Shown piece by piece: positions 37,883 through 49,810 of a stretch of DNA of 64,000 bases (positions are counted from its first letter, which is position 1; every line of letters starts with the position of its first letter). Both the position numbers and the translations under genes were made by a program. The notes beneath the pieces were generated by a model. It did not search any database, was not told the DNA's origin, and was given only the letters and a program-made list of their open reading frames with translations. The stretch is from NCBI GenBank assembly GCA_000499405.2, contig HG738137.1, forward strand, positions 10,238,768-10,302,767. The letters run 5' to 3'. This stretch comes from Onchocerca volvulus. Lineage: Eukaryota; Nematoda; Chromadorea; Rhabditida; Onchocercidae.

Positions 37883-40800
37883 CAACAACAACAAAATAAA
37901 AATAACAACAACAACAACAAAAACGATAATAATAAAAACAAGATGAAATTGCAGAATATGCAAATTATATGATAAAATTTCATCTTAATATTGAATGACT
38001 AGAATTTTTAAGTCAAATTGCTTCAAATCAGTTAATTTGCATATTTGCTGCAATCTTTTTAGCAAAGCTTACTGTAACATAACAAAACAAGTGCTTTTTT
38101 TTTTTTAAAACTTTTTTTTTGCCTCAATATTTTCTTGGTGTTGGCTTTATAGGGTGCTAACCGAAAAATGCTACATGAGACTCGAAGAGATGAAAAACGC
38201 AGGCTTCAAGGTTATTTATCAAATTTTTCTTTTTTTTTTCCCTTAACTTTTCTCATTTTTTTTTTCCTGGCCCATTTCGTTATATTTGCGTCCAAATTTT
38301 TGCGCTTGTACACGTCAATTTAACGTCATTATTTGTTTTCATATGTTTGCAACAATTTGAGTGAAAAAAGCATCCAAGAAAATATAAGTACCATTGATAA
38401 TTTTCTTTTAAATCAAAAAAGTTGATCAAGCTAAACGAAAGAATGAAATAGAAATTGGATTTGAGCTAAATTAATTTAAATTTAAAAATTTTTCAAATCC
38501 ATTATTATTATCAATATTTGTATATTTTTGATGTATAATAGATTTGTACTTGAAATTAATTACTTAAATTATCCTTTCATTTATATGTGTATAGTACTGG
38601 GTGCTTTTTTCATGTTTTTTTTAACATATGCAATAAAATGTTTATTTTTTTTTACGTGCATATTAGAAAATAAACAATCTTATAGGACGCAAGAAATCTG
38701 ATGGCGAATATCATGAACCATGCGAACGGTCAGAATTTTATCACATGAGTGATTTGACCAAACGAGCTGCTCTATTTATTGGACCTGATGAGTATGATTC
38801 GCGTTATCTTGAAAGTAGCCTTGCCTTTGATCCATTATCAGAATTGGAACCGGTCGCAAAACGGCCAAGAGCATCAGAAAGGAGTAAGTTTGTTACAAAT
38901 TTAGCTGTCATTTTTTGGTTTTTTAGTAATTTACAGTTATTACTATTCATTTATTAATATCTTTCAGAAAACCAAAAATCTACTAATAAATCCTAATTTT
39001 TTTTGAAAAAATTTTGAATAAAAGCTTCCGATTATAATATTCTTGGAAATATTGCTACTGTAACTTCTTAAGATCTTAGTAAATTAGGATTTATTAGTAG
39101 ATTTTTGGTTTTCTAGTAGATTTTTTCGGTAAAAATGATTACCGAAAAGTAAAAATGATTGGTTTTTTTTTTTTTTTTTTAAATAAAAATTACATAAGTT
39201 GGCAAAAAAAGGTGGTAAAGGAAAAATGAATTCATTGATTCAGTTTCATTAAATTAATTAAATATGGGGATAATTTTGTTGATTCAGCAAGAATAATTGC
39301 TTCAAATTTTTTAATAATTTTGTTTGATCTTGCTTTTTACTCCTTTTTTTTTTTTTTTTTTTTTACTTCCATTACTTCAACTTTCGAAATGAAATTGTCT
39401 TTTTTGTTTGAAAACTAATAACTTGGTCTCAGAGATAAGTAGCTTAGTACAGGTAGTTTTTAATTTATTTGTTCATCTGAATGCTATCATGAATCGGTGA
39501 AGCTGAGCAATTTTAATATTTTTTTTTTTTGGAAAAAATTGATAATTCAAAATAAATTCTGTTTGATATTTGATTGGTTGTGTTTCGTAGTAAATACCGT
39601 ATACGTACGAAAAGCTATTTCATGCGATTGCTTGAAATGACAACAATGTGATGATTAGTTCAGCAAATCATATGGTAGATTTTCATTCCAACAATTTTTT
39701 TTTTTTGTTCAAGGATACTGTATTTCATTTTCTTTCTTCCATTCATATCATGTGCATTATTACACTAATGACCGATAATTTAAATTTTTCAATAACTTGC
39801 CTTGATCATAGTTCTTAATATCAGAATATATTAGTAATTATTTCTCAGTTCAGATAAATCAGAATATATTAGTAATTATTTCTCAGTTCAGATAAAAATA
39901 TCTTTCTCAGCTTATTCTATTTCCATTTGGATGAAATCAAAAAAATTTTTACATAAAATCAGAATTTAACACAATTTTTTAAATATTTGGATTTTTTTCT
40001 TCTCTCTCGCAACTTCTACTTTCTTCTTTTCTTTTTGTTAAAAGAACCTTTAAGATGTTAATTTGTAAATATTGAAAATCGAAACGATGGATACGAAAAT
40101 TTATTTTGATTCTATTGTACACTATCACTCTTTACTTTTTCTTTTCTTTCCTTCTTTTGCCAAATTTTATTCTTTCATCAAAATTCTCTGTTATTGATTT
40201 TTCTACAAGAAATTTTCTTAAATTGTTCATTTGTTGACATCATTTTTTCGTTCCCTTTTTTTTTTTTTTTTTTTTTTTTCAAAAATATTTCTTCCGTGAA
40301 ACTTTTTGAACCAGTTTTTTTAAGGCTTTTGATATAGTTAAATAATCAAAGAATCTTAATAATTCTTAGAATTTATAATGAATTATTGCAAAAATACGAG
40401 ATATATTTTGTCAATAATTGATGCATATACATACACACACATACCTATCTTTATGTTTATATATTTTAATTATCAATTTTCGCTTCCTATCAATTTTTAA
40501 GAATTTCAATGTATTTCGATGGCCAAAAAATTTTGAGAACTCTAAAAAATTCATGATTAATTTGTTGCGAAAATACGAAATAAATATTTTTATTGTCAAT
40601 ATTCAATATACACACACATGTTTATTTTTATAACCATGTAAATTAATTAATTAATTAATTAATTAATTAATTACAATATTTTGAAAAGTTATATTGATAA
40701 ATGTTTAAGTAAATTTCAGTAATGCTATATGTAAGAAAACGAGATGAACAAATCTATACGCCGTTGCATATTATACCTCCCTCATTAACCGGTCTTATAC

Positions 40801-41430
40801 AAGCAGTTGCTGAGAAATTTGGTGTTGAAAGTGAAAAGGTAATAAATTATCATTTCTCTTTTTAGATTTACTAATTTCTAACTAGACAATATTTTCATAA
40901 AAGTTTGAACTTTGACCTTTCAAATTGTTTGAAGAAAAAAAAAGAAATGAATCGAATTTTGACTTTCATAATATTTAAAAAAAAAAAAATGGAATTTTTT
41001 TTTTTTGTTGCTATAGTTAAACATGAAATTTAATTATTTAAGAAATGCTATAAATTTCTTGTAAAAATTTAATATTAAAGTCAAATTTTTGTAAGAATAG
41101 TTGCTCTAATTTGTAATTATTTTCTTCAGTGTATAATTAGATATGCATACTGCTAATTATATGCTTATAACTACTGTAGGTATCGTATTAAGTTTCGTTA
41201 ACAATATCATTTTTTTTACTGTAACGGTTGCTTAATTTCTATTACAGATATCGGGTTTATTTAAGCAATGCACAAAAGGTGTAACTGTAAAATTGGATGA
41301 TGATATGTTAAAGCATTACTGTAATGAGGATACATTTATCATTGATATCGAGCAAGCCCAGGATGATCCATCATGTTGTACAGTAACACTCGTTGAATTA
41401 CCACCTTCACATTTTTCCCAATCGACATAA
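31004..41430 (+). CDS. grh-1: Grainyhead/CP2 transcription factor
   Basis: Start ATG is 31016, with an in-frame TAA two codons before it. Exons: 31004-31142, 31504-32167, 33856-34018, 35480-35689, 36482-36640, then either 37456-37513 or 38153-38210, then 38686-38883, 40720-40838 and 41248-41430. Using one alternative exon, the coding length is 1,881 bases, 626 residues, fully in frame. The N-terminal activation-type region is Ser/Gln-rich with a long polyglutamine tract. The DNA-binding domain follows: [82 protein letters not shown] and [13 protein letters not shown] linker with KRPRASER leads to the ubiquitin-like dimerisation region ([20 protein letters not shown]). The family controls epidermal and cuticle barrier genes. 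Gene order places it convergent with the NME6 gene. A 5' non-coding exon or trans-splicing at the 31003 acceptor is likely. Confidence 0.96.
31848..31968 (+). repeat. Coding CAG/CAA tract (polyglutamine)
   Basis: About 38 nearly uninterrupted Gln codons, mixed CAG and CAA with one CGG Arg near the start, in the activation region of grh-1. The mixture of synonymous codons suggests selection on the amino acids, or age, rather than a fresh expansion. Confidence 0.95.
37456..37513 (+). CDS. grh-1: grh-1 alternative exon A (canonical)
   Basis: 58 bases, phase 0 to phase 1, encoding [19 protein letters not shown] plus the first base of a Gly codon. It matches the conserved Grainyhead GAERK.RDE.RK segment that follows VFCDK. 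Acceptor is CAACTAG and donor is G/GTAACT. Confidence 0.92.
37852..37922. repeat. (CAA)n microsatellite between alternative exons
   Basis: An interrupted CAA array in the 640-base intron separating grh-1 exons A and B. Confidence 0.93.
38153..38210 (+). CDS. grh-1: grh-1 alternative exon B (duplicate of exon A)
   Basis: 58 bases, the same length and phases as exon A, encoding [19 protein letters not shown] plus the first base of Gly. Nine of 19 residues are identical to exon A, and both begin GGTGC. Acceptor is CTTTATAG and donor is G/GTTATT. If both exons were spliced in, the join G+GG TGC TAA would stop translation at once, so only one can be used. This is the standard signature of mutually exclusive exons from a tandem exon duplication. 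I have no transcript evidence. Confidence 0.72.
38967..39113 (+). repeat. Perfect 33-bp inverted repeat in grh-1 intron
   Basis: The left arm, 38967-38999 (begins GAAAACCAAAAATC), and the right arm, 39081-39113 (ends GATTTTTGGTTTTC), are exact reverse complements, separated by 81 bases. The left arm starts 83 bases after the 38883 donor. A second perfect 10-bp hairpin (TTTTCGGTAA / TTACCGAAAA) follows at about 39122-39148. It could be a small inverted-repeat (MITE-like) insertion or an RNA structure. Confidence 0.92.
39820..39895. repeat. 38-bp perfect tandem duplication
   Basis: Two adjacent identical 38-base units (begin ATCAGAATATATTAG, end CAGTTCAGATAA) in the intron before the exon at 40720. 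Confidence 0.93.
40638..40672. repeat. (TTAA)n microsatellite
   Basis: About nine TTAA/ATTA units, 48 bases before the grh-1 exon at 40720. Confidence 0.9.
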
Positions 41431-41563
41431 AATTAGACCAAATCCATTTGCTTGTTTTTTTTTTTTTATATTTTTTTAATCGTTTAAATTATCGCACAGT
41501 TATTGGATAAAATGACAAAAATTTTTTAACTATCAGTTTACAAAAATTTTAATTTTTTTCTAA

Positions 41564-41569
41564 AATAAA
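41564..41569 (+). promoter_or_regulatory. Candidate proximal polyA signal of grh-1
   Basis: AATAAA 134 bases after the TAA, within an A/T-rich stretch. A distal candidate is at 43306. Confidence 0.35.
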
Positions 41570-43305
41570 AAAAAAAAATCCTTTCATATAAAATGGTTTC
41601 AGTAGAGAAAAAATTTTTCGCAAAAAATTGATCATTTTTTCCTATTTGTTTCACTTGCTAATGCTTTAATTTCTTTTTTTTTTTCTTTAATTTTAATCAG
41701 CCATCACCAAGTCGACAATTATCTATTTCTTGGTAATGTGTAACTTTGCGATCTATTCGCAAAATCATACAATAATTGTTCATTTATAATTTTGAAATTG
41801 TCGCAATTTTTCGATGATTTTAAAAGTCGTAATAATTTTTTTTTTTTTTTTTTTTGGTATATTTAATCGCTCTATGCCTTTCTTTTTTTTTTTTTTTTGC
41901 ATTTACGCAAATCCAAAAAAATTGCATTGTGTTTTATAATAAGCTGTATTTGTGTAATATATATTGTATTTTGTCCAGCACTTATTCAAATGTTGACAGT
42001 AATTTAATTGATTTTGGATCATTTTAAAGTTGAAGTGAAAAAAATTTTTTGAAAAAATTGATAAAATGATTAAAAAAAAAAAGAAAGTTAAAAACTTTTT
42101 TTAGAATTTTCCAAATTTATCCAGTAATTATTGACATTTGACCTTTTTCGTTTCCTTAATTTAAAAAAAAAAAAAATTTTACACAATATGTGCTATGATT
42201 TAACTTGTAAATGATTCATCATCTATCAATTTTAAATGATCTTCAGCAGGCAAGTGGCTAGGTATTTTAGTGTCGCTAGTTGTATTACTTAATTTTTATT
42301 CTTGCTGATCGAACTGGATTTTACAAAAAAAAATAACTTTTTCACACTGCAATTATTGATTTCTCTACGATTATTGATTTCTCTTTAACTGCTATTTTGC
42401 TTTAATTTTATGACTTTAATTTCATATAAAAGTATCTTTTAGGAAAAAAAAAGACAAAATTACAAAGTAAACATTTTTCCAATTTCGCTTTTCTTCCTTG
42501 CATAGCTTCCTTCTCCTTACCTATCATTAAAAAGAAAAAATTAAAACATTTCGATCAGTTAGAAGAAGCATATATTTTTCAAATTATTCAATTGAATATT
42601 TTTGTCTAATATAGTAGCAAAAGTTTGTATTGATTTGTATTTTCGTTATTTTTTGTTGTCTTTGGTGATTTTTCTTCTCTATCTGTGATTTCTCTTTTTT
42701 TTTTAATTTTTAATTTTTTATTTTTGTCCTCTTTTTTTTCTCGAATGGCATATTATCTTTCGTTTTTCCTACTTCTCTCTCTTTCTCCTTTCTTTCAACA
42801 TCTGAAATAATTATCCGCAAAAGACAAAAGTTTTTACTTTTTTTGAAAGGAAAAACTAATGGAGGCTAAATTTTAATTGTATTTTTAGGAACGATAAAGT
42901 TAGAACAATAATAGCTATGAATATGATAATAAAAATGTTTGAAGAATGAAATTAAAAAAAAAAAAAAAAAAACATTCATTCGTATCATAATTCATTAATT
43001 AAAGCTGCTAGTGAACAAATCAATAATAACAATAATTTTATTCTGTTTCAATCATAATAATAATTGAAATTAGATTTTACACAATTCATCCAGTTTCTTT
43101 TCTCTCCTAAATTTTCTTATTTCCTCGTTTAGAAGTCTAGTCGCAAGCCTGTTCACGTACGTACGTATGTGTATGCGTATATCCTTCATCACGTTCCGGT
43201 ACTTATAGTTCATCTATACATAATTTAATTGATGAAATCATAATTTTATGTGTTTGTTTTGTTAACTTCTCTTCTTTTTTCCTTTTTTCCTTTTTTTTTT
43301 TTGTA

Positions 43306-43311
43306 AATAAA
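43306..43311 (+). promoter_or_regulatory. Candidate distal polyA signal of grh-1
   Basis: AATAAA following a long T-rich region about 1.9 kb past the stop. If it is used, grh-1 has a long U-rich 3' UTR. Confidence 0.25.
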
Positions 43312-43319
43312 GAACGAAA

Positions 43320-45500
43320 TCATAATGTGTACGAAATAAAAATAACTATTACGCTGCAAATTTTCAATCAATTTTTTGATTTTTTTAATCAGTGAATCTT
43401 AGTAGCTTGGCGTAATTCTACTATGTAACAACATTCTCCAAATACGTTCCAAAAATTTTCATTTATAATAAATTGAATCTAACTTATTTGATTAATTAGT
43501 TTCAGCTATGAATGACAATTCAGAATTCTAGAACTGAGATGTCAAAGAAGTTTAGGGATGATAAAATATATTTTTTATGGGATTTTTTTTTTTCGGCAGT
43601 AATAGACGTAATCAGTAGTATGAATCAATTGATTAGATTTTTAGTTTCAAAAAATTTGAAAAATAACGGTGTACTAGAACAACACTTAACATTTAACAAT
43701 CTAAAAGATTTACTTTATTGAAAAGACTAAATTTCACAAAATTCAATCTTACTTTTTCTACTAAAAATATGCTCAAGCAAGTTTTGAATATCCACCCAAA
43801 CATTTCTAAATTCATAGATTTCTGACTTTTTCATCATGATAAATATTAAGACAGATCTGAAACTATTCAATCAAAATACTTGTTTCCCCAAAAATATTAC
43901 CATTTGTATGCATAGCAAAAAAAAATTGAGCCGGAACTTCTCCAATTTATAATTTTATCTCGGAAATACTTAATTTAAATATCAAATAAATTGATTAAAA
44001 CATGTAAGCTTTAAATTTCGGATGGAGACAAAGATATTTTTTAGAAATGATATCCACAATATGATAAAATTTGAATAGAAGGTATAAAATGATATGAATA
44101 TCTTCATTAAGCTCTTTTTTTTTTGTTCTTGAAACTCGATCTATTGCACTTTCGCTATGCATAGTATTCATTGTCATTTCCACTAAAAATTCCTAAACAT
44201 ATAATGAGAAATGAAATCACTTGATCATGATACAAACTGCTCTTTCAATGATATTTGAAAGAATGAGAAAGTGACATTTTAATGGCGTCTTAAAATTTGA
44301 CAGATACAGCAAACTGATGAAAAATTTTTTCTTCTTTCTCATCTTTTCACTGTCTTTCGAGTCGACCGAAAAGATATCGGGATCAACCCTTAGGGGGTTA
44401 AATTGTTAAGATATGTAAAGAAATAAAAGAGAAGATGGAAAAGATCCGATATTCGACGATGTATGATAAACAAAATAAGGAAATTGTTGTACGAATTTCT
44501 CTTCCAAATTATAATGACTACTTCTTTTTTTCCTTTTTTTGAACCCACATTTGTCAATTATGCTCCCCTTTGTCCACTTATCGCACACATTTTTTATCCT
44601 CCATATCTCAGGCAATCGTATTTTAAATTTGAAAAATTTATGCCACTTAACAAAATCAAATCAAATGCCTTTATTTTCGAAAACTAGACGAAACTGGAAA
44701 GAATTATTACAATCATTTGCCAATTTTCATCAAACTTAATTTCAAATATTTCAAAATTAGCTAACAGATTGAAAATTCAGGAGGCAGCAAAGTGATTTCA
44801 AAAGAATACAACACTAATAAACATGATCGCATCAAAGCATTATTCACAAGACATTGCCTAAGGCTATTCGACTATTTATTCTCCAATCTTTTCTATTCTC
44901 ATTATCGCTTCTCTGTTCTATCTCCTGTTACATATCATTCATGATTCAGGTAAAAAGATGATGGGAACTGAAAGAAAGGATGAAGTGATGAAATTAGAGC
45001 AATGAATTCACTTGCTCGCTATGTAAACATTAAAAAAAAAATCCAGGTACAGCATTTTTCAGGGTTTGCGCATATTCATCTTTTAATTTCAATATTAAAG
45101 TAATGAAAATATGACGACAAAGAAGTAAAAGGTAATTTTGGAAATTCCCAAAGAAAAAATTAAAACAAAAAATGTTCCGTTAAATAATTCTGGTAAGACT
45201 AAATGCAGGAAATTTAAATTTTCATTAGTTTTCTTTAAAAATATTCTGCAAGCTTTCTTATCCTGAAACAGCTAATTAGTTCAAAAATATTGCAGTGTTC
45301 CATTAACAAAATAAGCAATAAAATGTGAAAATCTAAAAACAAACAATAATGTCTTTGTTAGGTATGCAACATTTTTCATCAATGACGATTTGTAGAAGCG
45401 ATGCCTTAATTATTATTTGTGAATTGCCTGAACCTTGCTCAGCTTAGTGAAAACAGAGATAATGATAATTGAAAAAAAATAATTTAAAAGATATATCTCG
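43320..45500. other. Convergent intergenic region, no gene recognised
   Basis: Short open frames here (43512-43721 plus, 44406-44615 minus and others) lack splice support, motifs or coding-like composition. It should contain the 3' ends of grh-1 and of the NME6 gene. Confidence 0.55.
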
Positions 45501-45504
45501 GCAA

Positions 45505-48412
45505 CTAACTTTTGGATATACTTTGCAGACGAATTTTTGGATACGGTGCAAATAAACTCAATTCGTAATCGGCAGTTTGCTGCGAATCGGCCCCATGTAC
45601 CGAATTACGTGTATCAGAAAGTGCAAAACGAGCCCGTAATGATGAACCATTCTGCGATTGCAATGTTCGCAACATTTTTGATGGCCCCATCAATGCACGC
45701 CATCGTTCAATTGCACTACCTGTTGTACATCCAAGTTTCATCACTATCACTGGTCCACTGAATTCACAATATTTCAAATCATTATATTTACCATTTCTGA
45801 TTTCGGATTTATGGTATCAATTATCAAATCGATCTATTCAATGAATAATCTACTAATGATCCTATTAAGCACACTGAAAAGACTTGATGCAACTCGCATG
45901 CAATGAAATTTTTTTGATATGCTTGAAGCTCATCTTACTACATATTACTTATCGATGATATTCAAGATAAACTTAACAACTATAAATTTATGAATAGGCA
46001 TCTCATAAAGTATTTTAAAACGCAGTACAATTGCTACCGCAAATGACATATTTCAGTGGCCATAAAGATTTAATTTTTGGTTATAACAAAAAACCTCGTC
46101 ACGTTCTAATTGTGTTGTGAAAATTGCTATTGTCAACATTATTGTGTAAACTGCACATTTGCTACTGTTCAAACAAAAGTCGTTGTTCATTTTTTCTTCT
46201 CTTTTCTTATTTACTAGCCTCAAGTTCCAACATTCTTCTATTTTAATCACTTACCTTATGATATGTTGAATGAGTCGCTCATAGAAAAATTTTTCTGCAA
46301 AACAGACTGTTACCCATGCAACGATTAAAAAAGAAAGAAAAAAATTATTCGCAGGGAAAAATATAGAAAAAAATTTGCTAATTTTTATTCTTAATTTCTC
46401 TTTCAAACAAAAAAAAAAAAAAAAAAGAAAAAAAAATTTTTAATTGAAGAGTATAACAATTAACATTTAAAAATGCTTTCTTAAGCAGATTCAATTAAAT
46501 TCAATTCCTCATTGAATTCAGTAAAATTGCGAAGAACTACCTAATGTTTAGCTCTTGATTCATCACTTTCACAGGTACCCATGTTTTAATAATAGTCTAT
46601 TATGCCATATACTCGACTGCTTTAAATAAACTTCTAAGTTTCAAAATAAGAACTGAAACATACTTCTTTTTTTCCACATATAATGAAAAAAAAAATAAGG
46701 AAAGATTATTATCATTTAAAATCAGGATTAAGTATGAGTGGAAATACAAAAACTTGTAGTGAAGATAATGAAGAACTAAAATTTAGATTGGAGCAAACGT
46801 AATAAGCGCTAAAGCAGAAGAAAATTTAAACATAATGAGACGATAACACTAACAAATAGGTTTGCAGCTTGTTAGTTTGTGCACTGGAATTATCTTAAAT
46901 GAAGATATCATTCATTATGGATTTTCTAATCGATTCAACGACTCAAGCAAATCAGAAAAAAATATTTAACATAAAAGCAAATGATCATGGCTGAATTATG
47001 AAAAGTGAGTAAAAATGCATTTCTGCGAATGGTTTGTCGTTAATAAGTCTAAATCAACAACCGCTTTTCCAGAAAGCATCATCGCGACTATCAATAACCA
47101 ATGAAATTTTAATTACCTACTCTCATTATCTTATTTTCCGTATCTTCATTAATTTATTAGCCAAACTGTCAATTAGTTTGTTCCTAACTATCAAAAAGAC
47201 TTAATCAAATTCTCCCATCCCTAATTCTAACTATATTCAGAATATGAGAAATGGGACTGGAAAATTTTCGGATTGCAAAGATATTGCTAGGATTGAAGTG
47301 ATATAAAATAGTGAATATAGCACCACGCATATAATGCCAAGATTTTCAAACTATTATAAAGTAAAGCTGTGGTCAGCAAAACTATAGAAGTTTCATATAT
47401 TTATCATAATTCTAGTTTTAAGATTTGATTTTCAGGATTTTGACATCATTATTTATTAATCTTAGTAGTAATTATTGCCAATTTTAGAAGCTAAAATCAT
47501 CCTTCAATCCTATCATTTTTACCTATTCAATCTCATAACAATTCTATTTTAAATTCTGCTTTACAAATGTAAGTAACTGATGAAAACATCCCACTCAATT
47601 AATTAATACCTCAGCAATCACCTAATACTCTCTTAAGCTCTTTTTTTTTAATTTACTGCTATTTTACACAGAATACAAATACTTGAATTAAAATATCATT
47701 AGAGATCATAAAAAAGCTTACCTTCATGCACGGAATATAGTCTTTCAGCAATATCTCTACTCATACATATCCTTTTTGCTCCTATAATTTCGAGGTCATG
47801 AGCCAAAATTTCATCCCAAATAATCTAAAGAAATATAAAGTAAGTGCATTACTGCAATAAAAGACATTCGAAAAAGAATATATTTGATTACTCTATTAAG
47901 TTCATCTGAAGTTTTAATTATTTTGTGAATTATAAAAAAAAAATCAAGTTTTAAAAAGTGTGTGTGTGGCTGAATTTCAAAATGCAAAAGGCTTTTTTCT
48001 TACAATCATACCACTGCGGCGACAATAACAGTTTTCACTTTCTGAATTTTTAGAAGATCTGCAACTCAGAACTGATAAAATATACCATAAAGACTTTTAT
48101 TCGACAGAAAAATTCCCGAAAATTTCAGTAGTTTCATTGCAAATTTCAATAATTACTCAGTAATTTGCTGAATTTTACGATGTCAAAATTTGTGAGTTTA
48201 AAAAGAATGAGTATCACATTCCTTCTTCTTCTTTTCCCAATTTATGGAAATCAAATAGAATGAATGTTAATAAGGAAAAGGATTATTTCAATATTCGAAA
48301 CATCCGGTATCGATAAAGAATTAGAGTGAAGAGAAGAAAAAAAATAAACCTTGGTAATATGTGGTATTGCGACAGCTTCCGGTTTTATCATTGCAAAGGT
48401 TGTTGAAAGCAT
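45505..48412 (-). CDS. nme6: Nucleoside diphosphate kinase, NME6 type
   Basis: Four minus-strand exons (48350-48412, 47722-47824, 46255-46294, 45505-45757) join in phase to 152 codons plus TAG. The N-terminus MLSTTFAMIKPEAVAIPHI matches NDPK motif I (LALIKPDAVAHP in NME6). Then come AERLYSVHEEKFFYERLI, SGPVIVMKLG, AIERWRALMGPSKML and the active-site block FALSDTRNSVHGADS, with the phosphate-accepting His kept in SVHGADS. ALSDTRN and RALMGP are closer to NME6 (GLTDTRN, RTLMGP) than to NME1/2. NDP kinases transfer the gamma phosphate between nucleoside triphosphates through that His. Known NME6 proteins are largely mitochondrial, but no clear targeting peptide is visible here. The length is a little below human NME6 because the C-terminal tail is short. 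The alternative start further upstream was not supported. Confidence 0.93.
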
Positions 48413-49810
48413 TATTTTGCAGTTTTTCTTTATCTGTTGTCCTCCAATTTCAATTTCATCAATCGGAAATTTTCCACGAAAATAGAGCCCAAACTCAGCC
48501 TTCGAAATATAGAAACCAAAAAATTTCTGCTGATACCAGAACAGAGTCTTCACATCACTTTTCAGCAGTCATTTTGATTCACTTACATTGTCTGAAATCT
48601 CGATTCGTCGCAGAAAAAAGTCCTGAAATCGCAAAATCTCGGGAATACAGAAAACCGAAATCTCAGAACCACACCTCTAAACGATTCCGCGGTCCGTGAA
48701 TTACCGACCTCGTACAAGATGGAATGATTGATGCTTATGGTTGAAGAGCAAAAGTTGGAATGGTCGATTATGCTATACAATTTCTTTAAAACATTCTCGG
48801 TGCATTTTTTTCTCTGTTAGTCTCCTAACTTGAACATTTCTTTCTTTTTCGAAATCAGCTCCTACGATTTTTTTCCCCCCAAAACTATTTCCCGCTATAC
48901 CGCGGTCTTTACATTGTTTGTATTATTATTGTTTTTTTTGAAAGATAAAAAACATCAGAATTGACGACTGTTGATACTTGACAAAGCAACTACTTCCTCA
49001 CTGTATCGTATTTGAAGTGATATATTTGTGTAAGTTAACATAAAAATGTTTCAATAAGCCATATCTGTAGTCGGTTATCATAGTATCAATTAGCAACTTT
49101 CCAACTTAATCGATCAGAGTTATGCTCATACACTGGAATATTTCAGAAATATTACGCAAATTACTGCTCTGAATAACAAAAATTTTAATGTTGTCGAAAA
49201 TTTATTGCATTAATCTCTTTGGATTTTTTTTTTTCATTTTGAAATTTAAAAGAAAATGGAAGTTTGTTTTTATAGGTAAAGAATAATGTATGGTTATAGA
49301 AGAGATGATTTTTATGCTCCTTTGTATTATTCACTTTATGAAATTGCACTGTTTTGAAATTGACTACAGAAGACATCGTTATTGTCACCTTATGAAACAG
49401 AACCAGGTTTATTGCTTTTAAAATTTAAGTGTTTTTCAAATCTTAAAATTTTTTTGCGGAATTTGATTTTTTTTTTTTCTGTATAGTCGAATTATTTGGA
49501 GATGATTTTTATGGAGAAAGATTTTTCATAATAAAAGAGGAAATGAATTGATGTTTTCTTTTTGTCGTCATTATTTCTTTCTAATGATATTCTGTTAATA
49601 ATACTTATGTTGATCGTCGGCCCATATGGCTGATATAACCAAGAAAATTATCATCCATCAGATCATTTCATTTAATTCATTAAAATTTCTGAATTGTCGG
49701 TTGTATGAAGGGTTGATAGCTTGAGAATTTACAATAATTAGAAGAATGAGAAAAATGTTGTGACGTAAACAATTTAGAAGCTGAATTTATTATTAATAAT
49801 TACAAAACAG
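48413..49810. promoter_or_regulatory. Shared upstream region of nme6 and the DHHC gene
   Basis: A 1.4-kb gap between divergently oriented genes. It includes a GC-richer stretch at about 48580-48720 and 48895-48910 next to nme6, and presumably the unlocated first exon of the DHHC gene. Open frames on both strands at 48361-48780 overlap each other and carry no domain. Confidence 0.4.

Noticed and set aside
44406..44739. Several overlapping short frames between grh-1 and nme6
   Set aside because: No motif and no consistent splice sites. Their composition matches non-coding AT-rich DNA.
48361..48780. Plus- and minus-strand frames of 65-112 codons near the nme6 start
   Set aside because: They overlap the true nme6 first exon and each other, with no domain or splice evidence.
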